DNA of 64,000 nt from the NCBI RefSeq assembly GCF_038900055.1, contig NZ_JBBMQM010000001.1, positions 2,170,001 to 2,234,000 on the forward strand, in the 5' to 3' direction. Made by a program: the position numbers and the translations under genes. This DNA is from Henriciella sp. AS95 (GTDB lineage Bacteria; Pseudomonadota; Alphaproteobacteria; Caulobacterales; Hyphomonadaceae). This document shows, piece by piece, positions 28,650-38,150 of the stretch. The first letter of the stretch is position 1; each line of letters begins with the position of its first letter. The notes beneath the pieces are model-generated. The model was given only the letters and a program-made list of their open reading frames with translations, was not told where the DNA came from and searched no databases.

Positions 28650-29926
28650 TGGCGAAGTCAGCCCCATTCAGCGAAGTCGAGCGTGCGCTCGCATGGCGCT
28701 ATTTGCGCGCCAAACGCCAGAATGGTGGTGTGTCGCTGATTTCAATCATCTCATTCTTCGGCATCATGTTGGCCGTCACGGCCCTTATCGTGATCATGTC
28801 TGTGATGGCGGGCTTCCGCTCGACGCTGCTGAACGCTCTGCTCGGCGGGCAGGGCCATGTCTTTGTGTCTGTGGATGGCTACCCCGAGGCGGATGTCCTG
28901 GACCTGACGGACGGCATTCTTGAGATTCCGGGTATCGAAAGCGCCTCACCCATTATCGAGCAGCAAGTGCTGGCAACGAGTGAGTTTGCGCGAACGGGCG
29001 CAGTCGTGCGCGGCGTGCGGTCAGAAGACCTTGATAACCTGCCTTATCTGGAGGGCGGGCAGTCTACGGCAGATGCGGCTGGCTTCGGCGAGGGTCGCAA
29101 TGGAGGGGACGTTGTCCTGATCGGCGCCTTCCTGGCCTCTGATCTCGGCATACGCCCTGGCGACCAAATCAAGTTGATCGCGCCAGAAGGGGTGTCGGGC
29201 CCGTTCGGCGTGACGCCAAGAAGCAAGTCCTACACGGTTGGCGATGTTTTCTCGACCGGTAGCGTTGAGCTCGACAAGCTCTACGTCCTGATGCCGATGC
29301 AACAGGCGCAGCTCTTCTTCAATAAACGCGGAGAGTATCAATTGCTCGACGTGCGCCTCGATGATCCGATGAAGTCCGATCAGGCGAAGCGGGACATCGC
29401 TGCCAAGATCGGCCAGCAGTATTACTTGCAGGACTGGAAACAGCAGCGCGCTGGTTATCTCAATGCGCTGAATGTCGAGCGCGGGATGATGCGCATGATC
29501 ATGCTTATCCTCATCACGATTACCGCGCTCAACATTGTTACGGGTGTGGTCATGCTGGTGAAGAATAAGACGGGCGACATTGCCATCCTCAGAACGATCG
29601 GTGCGACGCGCGGCGCGATCATGCGGACGTTCATCATGATCGGCGCGATCCTTGGACTGACCGGCGCGCTTATTGGTCTGATATTGGGGATCACGATTGT
29701 CCTGAACATCGGGGCCGTTGAGGCGCTGCTTAACTTCCTGATCCCCGGGCAGGGCGAAATATTCGATGCCGAGACGTATGGGTTGCAGGGGCTGCCGGCA
29801 GAACTCGATTGGGGCGAGGCCCTTTTCACCACTCTTTGGGCCATGAGCATGTCCATTCTGGTCACGATCTGGCCGGCCTGGTCGGCTGCGCGCCTTGATC
29901 CTGTAGAAGCGCTGAGGTTCGAATAG
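28649..29926 (+). CDS. lolC: Lipoprotein-releasing ABC transporter permease (LolC/LolE family)
   Basis: Inner-membrane permease that hands outer-membrane lipoproteins to LolA, working with LolD. The 425 residues show one N-terminal helix (about residues 28-52), a large periplasmic MacB-like domain, and three C-terminal helices (about 278-303, 324-352, 385-408) of the FtsX family. The family start is VERALAWRYLRAKRQNGGVSLISIISF. A single permease gene suggests a homodimeric LolCD2-type or LolF system, not separate LolC and LolE. The ATG overlaps the proS stop by one base. Confidence 0.92.
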   Translation: MAKSAPFSEVERALAWRYLRAKRQNGGVSLISIISFFGIMLAVTALIVIMSVMAGFRSTLLNALLGGQGHVFVSVDGYPEADVLDLTDGILEIPGIESASPIIEQQVLATSEFARTGAVVRGVRSEDLDNLPYLEGGQSTADAAGFGEGRNGGDVVLIGAFLASDLGIRPGDQIKLIAPEGVSGPFGVTPRSKSYTVGDVFSTGSVELDKLYVLMPMQQAQLFFNKRGEYQLLDVRLDDPMKSDQAKRDIAAKIGQQYYLQDWKQQRAGYLNALNVERGMMRMIMLILITITALNIVTGVVMLVKNKTGDIAILRTIGATRGAIMRTFIMIGAILGLTGALIGLILGITIVLNIGAVEALLNFLIPGQGEIFDAETYGLQGLPAELDWGEALFTTLWAMSMSILVTIWPAWSAARLDPVEALRFE

Positions 29927-30612
29927 TGGAAACGCCTGTTCTGGAGCTTCGCGGGATTGTGCGGGAGTACAAGAGCGGTCCAACCGTCCTGAAGGTGCTC
30001 GACGGGACGGATCTCACCCTCAATAGGGGCGAACTTGTGGGGCTGGTCGGGCCGTCCGGTTCTGGCAAATCCACATTGCTCCACACGGCGGGTCTGCTTG
30101 AGCGCGCCGAAGGTGGACAAGTGCTTCTGGATGGCGAGGACGTCTTGAAACTGTCCGATTCCGGTCGCACGCGGCTGCGCCGTGAGAAGCTTGGATTCGT
30201 GTACCAGTTCCATCATTTGCTGCCTGAATTCGACGCGGTCGACAACGTCGCCATGCCGCTCATGGTGAATGGTGTGAAGCGCAAGGTCGCCCGCGCAAAA
30301 GCACTGGTAATGCTCGGCGAAATGGGGCTCAGCGATCGCGGGAACCACCAGCCGGGTCAACTGTCCGGGGGTGAACAGCAGCGCGTTGCCATTTCGCGAG
30401 CACTCGCCAATGACCCGAAGCTGGTGATCGCGGATGAGCCGACCGGCAATCTCGATCCGGCGACCACCGACCGCGTCTTTGCAAGCCTGATCAAGATCGC
30501 GAGAAGTGAAGGTGCTGCTGTGCTTGTGGCGACCCATAATATGGCGCTGACCCGCCATATGGACCGCGTGCTGACATTGCAGGACGGGAAACTCACAACC
30601 TTTACCGGGTGA
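29926..30612 (+). CDS. lolD: Lipoprotein-releasing ABC transporter ATPase LolD
   Basis: ATPase of the lipoprotein export complex, 228 residues. Walker A is GPSGSGKST (K48), the Q-loop is YQFHHLLPEFDAVDNV, the signature is LSGGEQQRVAISRAL and Walker B is LVIADEPTGNLDP. The FHHLLPEF segment after the Q-loop is the LolD-type motif that contacts the permease. It starts at a GTG overlapping the lolC stop (TAGTG). Confidence 0.95.
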   Translation: METPVLELRGIVREYKSGPTVLKVLDGTDLTLNRGELVGLVGPSGSGKSTLLHTAGLLERAEGGQVLLDGEDVLKLSDSGRTRLRREKLGFVYQFHHLLPEFDAVDNVAMPLMVNGVKRKVARAKALVMLGEMGLSDRGNHQPGQLSGGEQQRVAISRALANDPKLVIADEPTGNLDPATTDRVFASLIKIARSEGAAVLVATHNMALTRHMDRVLTLQDGKLTTFTG

Positions 30613-30668
30613 CGCCTTCGGTTCAGGTCCATTGCGGGGCATGATAAGGTCTGTGTCTGGAGCTGCCC

Positions 30669-33600
30669 TTGTCTGATTCTCTCTTCATCCATCTTGCCGT
30701 TCGAACCAGCTACTCGCTGCTCGAGAGCATGATTACGCCGAAAGCCCTGCAGAAGTGGGCTGAAGAGAACTTCATTCCAGCCATTGCTGTCACGGACCGG
30801 AACAACCTTTTCGGTGCGCTGGAGATTTCCGAAGCGCTGTCCGGCGCCGGTGTCCAGCCCATCATGGCCTGCTGTTTCGATGTGACGGATGGCGCTCATC
30901 AGGAATGGATCACGCAAGTCACGCTCTATGCACAGAACGACGCTGGTTTCCTCCGGCTGATGGAGCTTTCGTCTCTTGCTTATCTGGAAGCTGAAGACGG
31001 CGTTGCGCGCCTGAAGCGCGAACATCTGTTCGAGAAAACGGACGGTCTCATCCTGTTGACGGGCGGTTCAAAAGGGGAGGCCGCTCAATACATTCTCAAA
31101 GGGAAACAGTCGGAGGCGGAGGCTACATTGTCGGCTTTTGCCGAAGCGTATCCGGGGCGCTGCTATGTCGAGCTGACGCGGCATGGCGAGGCCGATGAAG
31201 CCAATAGCGAACCCGGGCTGATTGAAGCGGCCTACAAGCTGAATTTACCTCTCGTCGCCACGCATGATGTGCGGTTCATGAAGCCGGACGATGCAAAGGC
31301 GCACGATGCGCTGATGTGTATCTCCAATGGTGAGTATCTCGGCCAGGATGACCGCCAGCGCGTATCGCCCGAGCAGTATCTCAAGACATCGGCTCAAATG
31401 GTGGAGCTGTTTAGTGATCTGCCGGAGGCGATTGCGTCCACGGTCGAGATTGCAAAACGCTGCGGCGTGCGGGCCCGCAAGCATAGTCCGATCCTGCCGA
31501 ACTTCGGCGACGGATCACGGTCTGAGATTGAAGAACTCAAGATTCAGGCCCGAGATGGTCTGAACATGCGGCTCGCCGAGGCCCCGAAACTGTATGCTGA
31601 GCGCAGCGTTTACGAGGAGCGTCTCGAATACGAGCTTGGCATTATCGAGAAGATGGGTTTTCCCGGCTACTTCCTCATCGTTTCCGACTTCATCAAATGG
31701 GCGAAAGATAACGGGATACCGGTCGGTCCAGGACGGGGATCTGGTGCGGGTTCTGTCGTTGCCTGGGTGCTGACCATCACCGATCTCGATCCGCTTCGGT
31801 TTGACCTTCTCTTCGAACGCTTCCTCAATCCTGAGCGCGTTTCGATGCCTGACTTCGACATCGACTTCTGTCAGGAGCGCCGCGGAGAGGTGATCCGATA
31901 CGTGCGGGACAAGTACGGCGCCGACAGCGTGGCGATGATCATCACGTTTGGCACGCTTCAGGCCAAGGCTGTGGTGCGCGATGTCGGCCGCGTGATGCAG
32001 ATGCCTTATGGCCAGGTGGACAGGCTTGCGAAGCTGATCCCGTTCAACCCGGCCAATCCGCCGAAGCTTCAAGACGCGATCGACGAAGAGCCGAAGTTTC
32101 AGGACGAAATTGCTCAGGATCCGCGTGTTGGTGAGCTGCTGGAAACGGCACTGGCTCTAGAGGGGCTGTACAGGAATGCCGGTACACACGCGGCCGGCGT
32201 CGTGATCGGCGATCGGCCGCTTACCGAACTTGTTCCGCTTTACAATGACCCGCGGTCAGATCTTCCGGCGACCCAGTTCAATATGAAATGGGCGGAGTCG
32301 GCCGGCCTGGTGAAGTTTGACTTTCTCGGCCTGAAGACGCTGACGGTCATTGATCGGGCGCTGAAATTCATCCGGCGTGACGGCCGTGATGTCGGCCCTG
32401 AATGGGCGACACTCGACGACAAGGACACGTATGATCTGATGGCGAGCGGTGACACGCTCGGCGTGTTCCAGCTCGAAGGGCAGGGCATGCGCGATACGCT
32501 GCGCAAGGTCCGCCCGAACGATCTGGAAGACGTTATCGCGATCATCTCGCTCTACCGCCCGGGCCCGATGGACAACATTCCGGTCTATGTCGCGGGCAAG
32601 GAAGACCCGAAAAACGTTCGCTACCAGCATCCTGACCTCGAACCGATCCTGGACGCGACCTACGGCGTCCCTGTCTATCAGGAGCAGGTCATGCGGATGG
32701 CGCAGGAAATAGCCGGCTATTCGCTCGGCGAGGCTGACCTGCTTCGCCGCGCCATGGGTAAGAAGAAGGTCGAGGAGATGGTCGCCCAGCGGCAGCGCTT
32801 CCTGAAGGGCGCGAAGGAGCTGAAGGGAATCGAAGCGCCGCTGGCGAACGAAATTTTCGATACGATGGAAAAATTCGCTGGCTATGGCTTCAACAAGTCT
32901 CACGCTGCGGCTTACGCATTGATTGGTTATCAGACGGCGTATCTGAAGCGCCACTTCCCCGTGGAGTTTCTGGCCGCTTCGATGAGCCTGGACCTTCACA
33001 ACACCGACAAGCTGGCGGCGTTTGTTCAGGAGGCGCGGCGGTTGGAAGTGCCGCTTATCCAGCCTGACGTGAACAGATCTACGGCTGATTTCGATGTCGA
33101 AGATGGAGCGCTTGTCTATGCGCTCGGCGCCCTCAAGGGCGTGGGGCTGGAAGCGATGCGGCACGTCGAGGCCGAGCGCGCCAAGGCGGGTGCGTTCAAG
33201 TCCCTTCATGATTTTGCAGAGCGCGTGGATCCGAAGTCGGTCAACAAGAAGTGCTTCGAACAGCTTTCGCGCGCGGGCGGCTTCGATTCCCTCGAACCTA
33301 ATCGAGCCAATGCGCTGGCCGCTGCGCCGTTGCTGGCCGCAACGGCGGTGTCGGCGGCAGAAGACCGGGCTGGTGGGCAGGGCGGCCTGTTCGGCGATGC
33401 GGAGCCAGCCATTCGCGCAACGCTGCCGCAGACCGCGGCATGGAATGGTCAGCAAAAGCTGGATGAAGAATTTGCTGCGGTCGGTTTTTATCTCAGCGGA
33501 CACCCGCTTGATGACGTGCTCGAAAGCCTGGAGGAGGGGCGGATCACGCTATCTGCGAATATCGCTGATGTTGCGATGGATGGGCGACCGCTGGAGCTGA

Positions 33601-34088
33601 TCGGCGTCGTGCGCAGGCGGGTGGAGAAACTGTCCCGTTCCGGCGGCAAGTTCGCCTTCCTGACGCTTTCGGACCCGACAGGCGAAGTCGAACTCATGGT
33701 CATGCCGGAGGTTCTGGAAAACTACCGAGACATGCTGGCCCCGGCGAGCAGTGTCTGCGTGACCGTGAACGTGCGGCGGCAGGACGAGGAAATTCGTCTC
33801 TCAGCCAAGAATGTGAAGCCAATTGAGAAGGCGCGCATCGGCAAAAAGGCCAAGGCATTGCTTGTGCGCCTGTCGCGCGGTGCGAACTATCATGAACTCG
33901 CCGCCGTCGCCAAGAGACTGGAGACGGCTCCGGGCGCGGATCGCGGTGATATTTTCTTTGAAATTCCGCTCGAAGACGGCACGCTCGTCATGATGAAACT
34001 GCCTGAAACGTATGCCACCGGCCTTGAGGCGCTCCGCGCCCTCAAGATGGCCTCTGGTGTCACCAGGGTGGACACGAAAGCGGCCTGA
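30669..34088 (+). CDS. dnaE: DNA polymerase III alpha subunit
   Basis: Replicative DNA polymerase catalytic subunit, 1139 residues. The order is PHP domain (from FIHLAVRTSYSLLESM at residue 5), polymerase core with catalytic aspartates D395 and D397 in PDFDIDF and D551 in KFDFLGLKT, and the GYGFNKSHAAAYALIGYQTAYLK helix-hairpin region. A C-terminal OB-fold follows around GRPLELIGVVRRRVEKLSRSG (about residues 973-993), with a tail domain. Length matches DnaE1, not the error-prone DnaE2. The start is TTG at 30669; no in-frame ATG lies upstream of the PHP domain. It is 56 bases downstream of lolD. Confidence 0.95.
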   Translation: MSDSLFIHLAVRTSYSLLESMITPKALQKWAEENFIPAIAVTDRNNLFGALEISEALSGAGVQPIMACCFDVTDGAHQEWITQVTLYAQNDAGFLRLMELSSLAYLEAEDGVARLKREHLFEKTDGLILLTGGSKGEAAQYILKGKQSEAEATLSAFAEAYPGRCYVELTRHGEADEANSEPGLIEAAYKLNLPLVATHDVRFMKPDDAKAHDALMCISNGEYLGQDDRQRVSPEQYLKTSAQMVELFSDLPEAIASTVEIAKRCGVRARKHSPILPNFGDGSRSEIEELKIQARDGLNMRLAEAPKLYAERSVYEERLEYELGIIEKMGFPGYFLIVSDFIKWAKDNGIPVGPGRGSGAGSVVAWVLTITDLDPLRFDLLFERFLNPERVSMPDFDIDFCQERRGEVIRYVRDKYGADSVAMIITFGTLQAKAVVRDVGRVMQMPYGQVDRLAKLIPFNPANPPKLQDAIDEEPKFQDEIAQDPRVGELLETALALEGLYRNAGTHAAGVVIGDRPLTELVPLYNDPRSDLPATQFNMKWAESAGLVKFDFLGLKTLTVIDRALKFIRRDGRDVGPEWATLDDKDTYDLMASGDTLGVFQLEGQGMRDTLRKVRPNDLEDVIAIISLYRPGPMDNIPVYVAGKEDPKNVRYQHPDLEPILDATYGVPVYQEQVMRMAQEIAGYSLGEADLLRRAMGKKKVEEMVAQRQRFLKGAKELKGIEAPLANEIFDTMEKFAGYGFNKSHAAAYALIGYQTAYLKRHFPVEFLAASMSLDLHNTDKLAAFVQEARRLEVPLIQPDVNRSTADFDVEDGALVYALGALKGVGLEAMRHVEAERAKAGAFKSLHDFAERVDPKSVNKKCFEQLSRAGGFDSLEPNRANALAAAPLLAATAVSAAEDRAGGQGGLFGDAEPAIRATLPQTAAWNGQQKLDEEFAAVGFYLSGHPLDDVLESLEEGRITLSANIADVAMDGRPLELIGVVRRRVEKLSRSGGKFAFLTLSDPTGEVELMVMPEVLENYRDMLAPASSVCVTVNVRRQDEEIRLSAKNVKPIEKARIGKKAKALLVRLSRGANYHELAAVAKRLETAPGADRGDIFFEIPLEDGTLVMMKLPETYATGLEALRALKMASGVTRVDTKAA

Positions 34089-34098
34089 ACAAGCACGG

Positions 34099-34126
34099 TT
34101 GCTAAGTGCGTCAAACTTTGTATAAG
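34099..34126 (+). promoter_or_regulatory. Probable promoter of rpsB-tsf
   Basis: TTGCTA (34099-34104), a 16-base spacer, then TATAAG (34121-34126). It begins 11 bases after the dnaE stop and would give a transcript with a leader of roughly 90 bases before rpsB. A by-eye call. Confidence 0.5.
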
Positions 34127-34149
34127 CCAGCCGCATAACCCCCGATGCG

Positions 34150-34196
34150 CGGACTATCCGGTGTTGGTCTCTATGGTTTGAGACCGATAGTGTCCG
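34150..34196 (+). promoter_or_regulatory. Structured leader hairpin upstream of rpsB
   Basis: A long imperfect stem-loop between the promoter and the ribosome-binding site of rpsB. The outer stem is CGGAC (34150-34154) with GTCCG (34192-34196), and TATC with GATA, with a two-base bulge on the 3' side. An inner stem GGTCTC (34166-34171) pairs with GAGACC (34180-34185) around an 8-base loop. Many ribosomal-protein genes carry autoregulatory leaders, so an S2-binding element is a reasonable inference, but I cannot match it to a named motif. Confidence 0.4.
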
Positions 34197-34226
34197 TGCC
34201 GGTCAACCGGAAAAGGAAAATTAGAC

Positions 34227-35042
34227 ATGGCTCTTCCTGAGTTCACGATGCGTCAGCTGCTCGAAGCTGGCGTTCACTTCGGTCACCAAACCCACCGCTG
34301 GAACCCGAAGATGAAGCAATTCATCTATGGCGACCGTGCCGGCATCCACATCATGGACCTGTCCAAGACGGTCCCGCTGCTGCACCAGGCACTCGTTCAG
34401 GTTCGCGATACAGTTGCAAAAGGTGGCCGCGTTCTTTTCGTTGGTACCAAGCGTCAGGCCGCTCAGCCAATTGCTGAAGCCTCCCAGCGTTGCGCCCAGT
34501 ATTACATGAACCATCGTTGGCTCGGCGGCACGCTGACCAACTGGTCCACCGTTTCGAAATCGATCAAGCGTCTGCGCGAACTCGATGAGGTTCTTTCTGA
34601 CCGTGATGGGTCGGGTCTGACCAAGAAAGAGCTTCTGAACATCGAACGTGAGCGCGACAAGCTTCAGCGCGCGCTTGGCGGTATTGCCAATATGGGCGGC
34701 CTTCCGAGCCTCATGTTCGTGATCGATACCAACAAGGAATCGATTGCGATCAAGGAAGCCAAGAAGCTCGGCATTCCAGTCGTCGCAGTGATCGACACCA
34801 ATTGCGATCCGGACGATGTCGACTTCCCGTTCCCGGGCAATGACGACGCCGCTCGCTCCATCGCGCTCTACTGTAACCTCGTTGCAGACGCTGTGATCGA
34901 CGGTCTGGCTGAGTCGTCCGCCGGTCTCGGTATCGACCTCGGCGAGTCCGAAGATGTGGACCTGCTCGCTGAAGCAGATGTCGCCGCCGCAGATGAAGCA
35001 ACAGCTGAAGCCGGCGAAGAAGAAGCCAAGGCCGAAAGCTAA
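34227..35042 (+). CDS. rpsB: 30S ribosomal protein S2
   Basis: Ribosomal small-subunit protein, 271 residues. It matches from the N-terminal [30 protein letters not shown] onward, with the central [10 protein letters not shown] and the C-terminal [26 protein letters not shown] roughly 25-residue acidic Ala/Glu tail (from about residue 247) extends it beyond the E. coli protein, as is common in this class. It is preceded by the leader hairpin and AAAAGGAAAA as ribosome-binding site. tsf follows 30 bases later. Confidence 0.97.
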   Translation: MALPEFTMRQLLEAGVHFGHQTHRWNPKMKQFIYGDRAGIHIMDLSKTVPLLHQALVQVRDTVAKGGRVLFVGTKRQAAQPIAEASQRCAQYYMNHRWLGGTLTNWSTVSKSIKRLRELDEVLSDRDGSGLTKKELLNIERERDKLQRALGGIANMGGLPSLMFVIDTNKESIAIKEAKKLGIPVVAVIDTNCDPDDVDFPFPGNDDAARSIALYCNLVADAVIDGLAESSAGLGIDLGESEDVDLLAEADVAAADEATAEAGEEEAKAES

Positions 35043-35072
35043 ACTCAAACACTTCTAGAAGGAATCTTCGAG

Positions 35073-35987
35073 ATGGCACAGATTACCGCCGCACTGGTCA
35101 AGGACCTGCGCGACCGCACTGGCGCAGGTATGATGGACGCGAAGAAAGCGCTCGTCGAGAATGATGGCGATATGGAAGCCGCCGTCGACTGGCTGCGCGC
35201 CAAAGGCCTTTCCAAAGCTGCCAAGAAGTCTGGTCGCGCTGCGGCCGACGGTCTTGTCGCCGCTGTTGTCTCTGACGACGGCAAGTCTGGCGTGCTTGTT
35301 GAGCTGAATGCTGAAACCGATTTCGTTGCCCGCAACGAGAAGTTCCAGACCGCGCTCAAGCAAATTGCCGACGTTGCGATGACGACTGATGGCAGCGTTG
35401 AAGCTGTTACCAATGCTCCCTCGCCAGCCGGTGAAGGCACGGTTGGTGACATGATCACTGCGCTGGTTGCGACCATCGGTGAAAACATGACGCTGCGCCG
35501 CACGGCAAAAATCGAAGCGCCCAATGGCCAGGTCGCCGCTTACGTGCACAGCGCGGAAGCCGAGAACATGGGCAAGATCGGTGTGCTCGTCGCCCTCGAA
35601 GGCGCCGATGCCGACAAGACGTCAGACGCTGGCCGCAAGGTTGCGATGCACGTTGCCGCAACCAGCCCTGCATCTGCCACGGTTGCTGATCTCGACCCGG
35701 ACCTGGTTGAGCGTGAGCGCCAGGTTCTGACTGATCAGGCCCGTGAAAGCGGCAAGCCTGACAATGTCATCGAAAAGATGATCGAAGGTCGTCTGAAAAA
35801 ATTCTACAAGGAGGTCGTCCTTGTTGAGCAGCCTTTCGTGATGAATCCAGACCAGACAGTTGGTCAGTTCATTGAAGAGCAGGGCGCGAAGCTGATCGGC
35901 TTTGTGATCTTCAAGCTCGGCGAAGGTGTTGAAAAAGCTGAAGACAACTTCGCAGCAGAAGTTGCTTCGATGACCTCCGGCTCCTAA
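35073..35987 (+). CDS. tsf: Elongation factor Ts
   Basis: Nucleotide-exchange factor for EF-Tu; 304 residues, the usual alphaproteobacterial length. It has the N-terminal UBA-like domain with [19 protein letters not shown] (about residues 9-27). The TDF catalytic loop follows in [16 protein letters not shown] (about 76-91), and the C-terminal helical part has [15 protein letters not shown]. Second gene of the rpsB-tsf unit, ending just before a terminator-like hairpin. Confidence 0.97.
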   Translation: MAQITAALVKDLRDRTGAGMMDAKKALVENDGDMEAAVDWLRAKGLSKAAKKSGRAAADGLVAAVVSDDGKSGVLVELNAETDFVARNEKFQTALKQIADVAMTTDGSVEAVTNAPSPAGEGTVGDMITALVATIGENMTLRRTAKIEAPNGQVAAYVHSAEAENMGKIGVLVALEGADADKTSDAGRKVAMHVAATSPASATVADLDPDLVERERQVLTDQARESGKPDNVIEKMIEGRLKKFYKEVVLVEQPFVMNPDQTVGQFIEEQGAKLIGFVIFKLGEGVEKAEDNFAAEVASMTSGS

Positions 35988-36013
35988 GCCACCGAATTTG
36001 CACCTAAAAAGAG

Positions 36014-36040
36014 CCCGGCTGCCCATGACAGGCAGCCGGG
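36014..36040 (+). terminator. Terminator-like hairpin after tsf
   Basis: A perfect 10-bp stem, CCCGGCTGCC (36014-36023) with GGCAGCCGGG (36031-36040), around a 7-base loop, 26 bases after the tsf stop. It is followed by AATCCTTTACC, so the T-tract is poor and termination may be partial. The position suits an attenuator between the highly expressed rpsB-tsf and the less expressed pyrH-frr-uppS series. Confidence 0.6.
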
Positions 36041-36075
36041 AATCCTTTACCAGCAATCCGGCTCAGGAGTTTGAT

Positions 36076-36813
36076 ATGGCGTCTAATACCGAACCCGCAG
36101 ACGATCTCGTTTATAAACGTGTTCTCCTTAAATTGTCGGGTGAGGCTTTGATGGGGCCATCCGAGTTCGGCATTGATATGCCGACTTGCCTTGTTTTTGC
36201 AGAAGAAATAGCCACTGCGCTCAAAGCAACCGGCGTCGAGCTTTGCCTCGTCATTGGCGGCGGTAACATCTTTCGCGGCCTTGCTGGCGCCGCGAATGGT
36301 ATGGAGCGCGCGCAGGCCGATTCAATGGGCATGCTAGCAACGGTCATGAACGCGCTGGCCATGCAAAGTGCGCTTGAACAGATCGGCGTACCCACGCGCG
36401 TTCAATCCGCTATTCCGATGAACACTGTGTGTGAGCAGTATATTCGCCGCCGTGCTATCCGGCATATGGAGAAGGGCCGGGTCGTTATCTTCGCCGCCGG
36501 CACTGGCAACCCGTACTTCACGACCGACACTGGCGCAGCGCTCAGAGCGGCCGAAATGAATTGCGACGCAATGTTCAAGGGTACGCAGGTCGATGGCGTT
36601 TACTCTGCCGATCCAAAGAAAGATGCCAGCGCCGAGCGCTACGATCAGCTGGGATATCAGGAAGTGCTCGCTCGCGACCTTCGCGTCATGGACGCCTCAG
36701 CTGTGAGCTTGATGCGCGACACGAATATTCCGATTGTCGTATTTTCGCTGCATAATAAGGGTGCATTGCAAGATGTGCTGACCGGCAAAGGTACGTCGAC
36801 GGTCATTTCATAA
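36076..36813 (+). CDS. pyrH: Uridylate kinase
   Basis: Phosphorylates UMP to UDP; a hexameric amino-acid-kinase-fold enzyme regulated by GTP and UTP in proteobacteria. The 245 residues contain [14 protein letters not shown] (about residues 13-26), [10 protein letters not shown] (about 58-67), [21 protein letters not shown] (about 139-159) and [16 protein letters not shown] (about 167-182). The ATG at 36076 is preceded by CAGGAG. An in-frame start at 35998 runs through the terminator hairpin and is rejected. frr follows after 17 bases. Confidence 0.96.
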   Translation: MASNTEPADDLVYKRVLLKLSGEALMGPSEFGIDMPTCLVFAEEIATALKATGVELCLVIGGGNIFRGLAGAANGMERAQADSMGMLATVMNALAMQSALEQIGVPTRVQSAIPMNTVCEQYIRRRAIRHMEKGRVVIFAAGTGNPYFTTDTGAALRAAEMNCDAMFKGTQVDGVYSADPKKDASAERYDQLGYQEVLARDLRVMDASAVSLMRDTNIPIVVFSLHNKGALQDVLTGKGTSTVIS

Positions 36814-36830
36814 CATGCGAGAATAGAGAC

Positions 36831-37385
36831 ATGAGTTTGAACAAAAAAGATCTTGAGCGCCGGATGGACGGCGCAATCACGTCACTTCAATCGGACCTTG
36901 CGGGGCTTCGAACCGGACGCGCCTCCGTCAACCTCCTCGACTCGGTCATGGTGCCGGCTTACGGCTCTGAAGTTCCACTCAACCAGGTCGGCTCGGTCTC
37001 AGTGCTCGATGCACGCACCATTGCGGTCAATATCTGGGACAAGTCAGTTGTTGGCGCCGCCGACAAGGCAATCCGGGAATCTGGTCTTGGACTGAACCCG
37101 GTGACGGATGGAACAAACCTCCGGATCCCGATCCCTGTGCTGAACGAAGAGCGCCGCGTCGAGCTCACCAAGGTGGCAGGCAAATATGCCGAGCAGGCCC
37201 GTGTCGCTGTGCGCAACGTGCGCCGCGACGGTATGGACGAAATCAAGAAGTCTGAAAAAGACGGTGAGATCAGCGAAGATGCTGCTCGCGGATTGGCCGA
37301 TGACGTTCAGAAAATGACGGATGCCCACATCGCCCGCGTGGACGAAGTTGTGAAGAACAAAGAAGCGGAGATCATGCAGGTTTGA
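36831..37385 (+). CDS. frr: Ribosome recycling factor
   Basis: Splits post-termination ribosomes together with EF-G. 184 residues with the three-helix-bundle domain ([11 protein letters not shown] at about residues 22-32, [24 protein letters not shown] at about 127-150) and the smaller beta domain between. The end overlaps the TTG start of uppS by four bases. Confidence 0.97.
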   Translation: MSLNKKDLERRMDGAITSLQSDLAGLRTGRASVNLLDSVMVPAYGSEVPLNQVGSVSVLDARTIAVNIWDKSVVGAADKAIRESGLGLNPVTDGTNLRIPIPVLNEERRVELTKVAGKYAEQARVAVRNVRRDGMDEIKKSEKDGEISEDAARGLADDVQKMTDAHIARVDEVVKNKEAEIMQV

Positions 37386-38149
37386 CGGCAAGTTCCGCCT
37401 CCTCTTCGCAGTCCGTCGCTAAGAATACGGATGCGACTGACATGCCGCGGCATATCGGAATAATCATGGACGGCAATGGACGCTGGGCGACCCGGCATGG
37501 ACTGCCCAGAGCTGTCGGCCATGAGCGCGGCGTTGAAGCACTTCGCCGAACCGTCAAGGCGGCGCAGAAGCTGAACCTGGACTATCTTACCGTGTACTCG
37601 TTCTCGACTGAGAACTGGAGACGACCTGTCTCGGAAGTGAGTGCTCTGTTTGGGTTGCTCAAAACCTTTGTGAAGCAGGACCTGGCGCGCCTCAAAAGGG
37701 AAGGTGTGCGGATATCCGTGTTCGGAACCCGCGCTGGATTGCCTGATGACATCCTGGAGCTGCTCGACAAGGCCGTGAATGATACGCGCGACAACAGCGC
37801 CTTCAATCTTGGAATAGCCTTCAACTATGGCGGGCGCGAGGAAATCGCGCGGGCGGTTCGTGAGCTTGCTGTCCAGGTGCGCGCCGGTGACATGGACGCC
37901 GCAGATATCACCGAGGATATGCTGTCTTCCGCGCTCGACACACATCAATACCCCGACCCTGATCTCATTATCCGGACGGGCGAAGAACATAGGCTGAGCA
38001 ATTTCCTTGTCTGGCAGGCGGCGTATGCTGAGTTGCTGTTCATGGACGTGCTTTGGCCGGATTTCGGTGAGGCAGAACTCGTTGCCGCAATGGAAACGTT
38101 TTCGTCGCGGGAAAGACGGTTTGGTGGTTTGAAATCAGGGGCGGCTTGA
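37382..38149 (+). CDS. uppS: Undecaprenyl diphosphate synthase (isoprenyl transferase)
   Basis: Cis-prenyltransferase that builds the undecaprenyl carrier used for peptidoglycan and other envelope polymers. 255 residues, with the substrate-binding motif [21 protein letters not shown] (catalytic D30), the [10 protein letters not shown] motif (about residues 73-82) and [22 protein letters not shown] near the C terminus. The TTG start in the frr stop (TTGA) gives a 20-residue polar leader. The alternative ATG at 37442 lacks a ribosome-binding site, so the exact start is uncertain. Confidence 0.93.
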   Translation: MTASSASSSQSVAKNTDATDMPRHIGIIMDGNGRWATRHGLPRAVGHERGVEALRRTVKAAQKLNLDYLTVYSFSTENWRRPVSEVSALFGLLKTFVKQDLARLKREGVRISVFGTRAGLPDDILELLDKAVNDTRDNSAFNLGIAFNYGGREEIARAVRELAVQVRAGDMDAADITEDMLSSALDTHQYPDPDLIIRTGEEHRLSNFLVWQAAYAELLFMDVLWPDFGEAELVAAMETFSSRERRFGGLKSGAA

Positions 38150-38150
38150 T

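Noticed and set aside
32256..33503. Minus-strand open frame of about 415 codons opposite dnaE
   Set aside because: dnaE is intact with all catalytic residues on the plus strand; this is a shadow frame.
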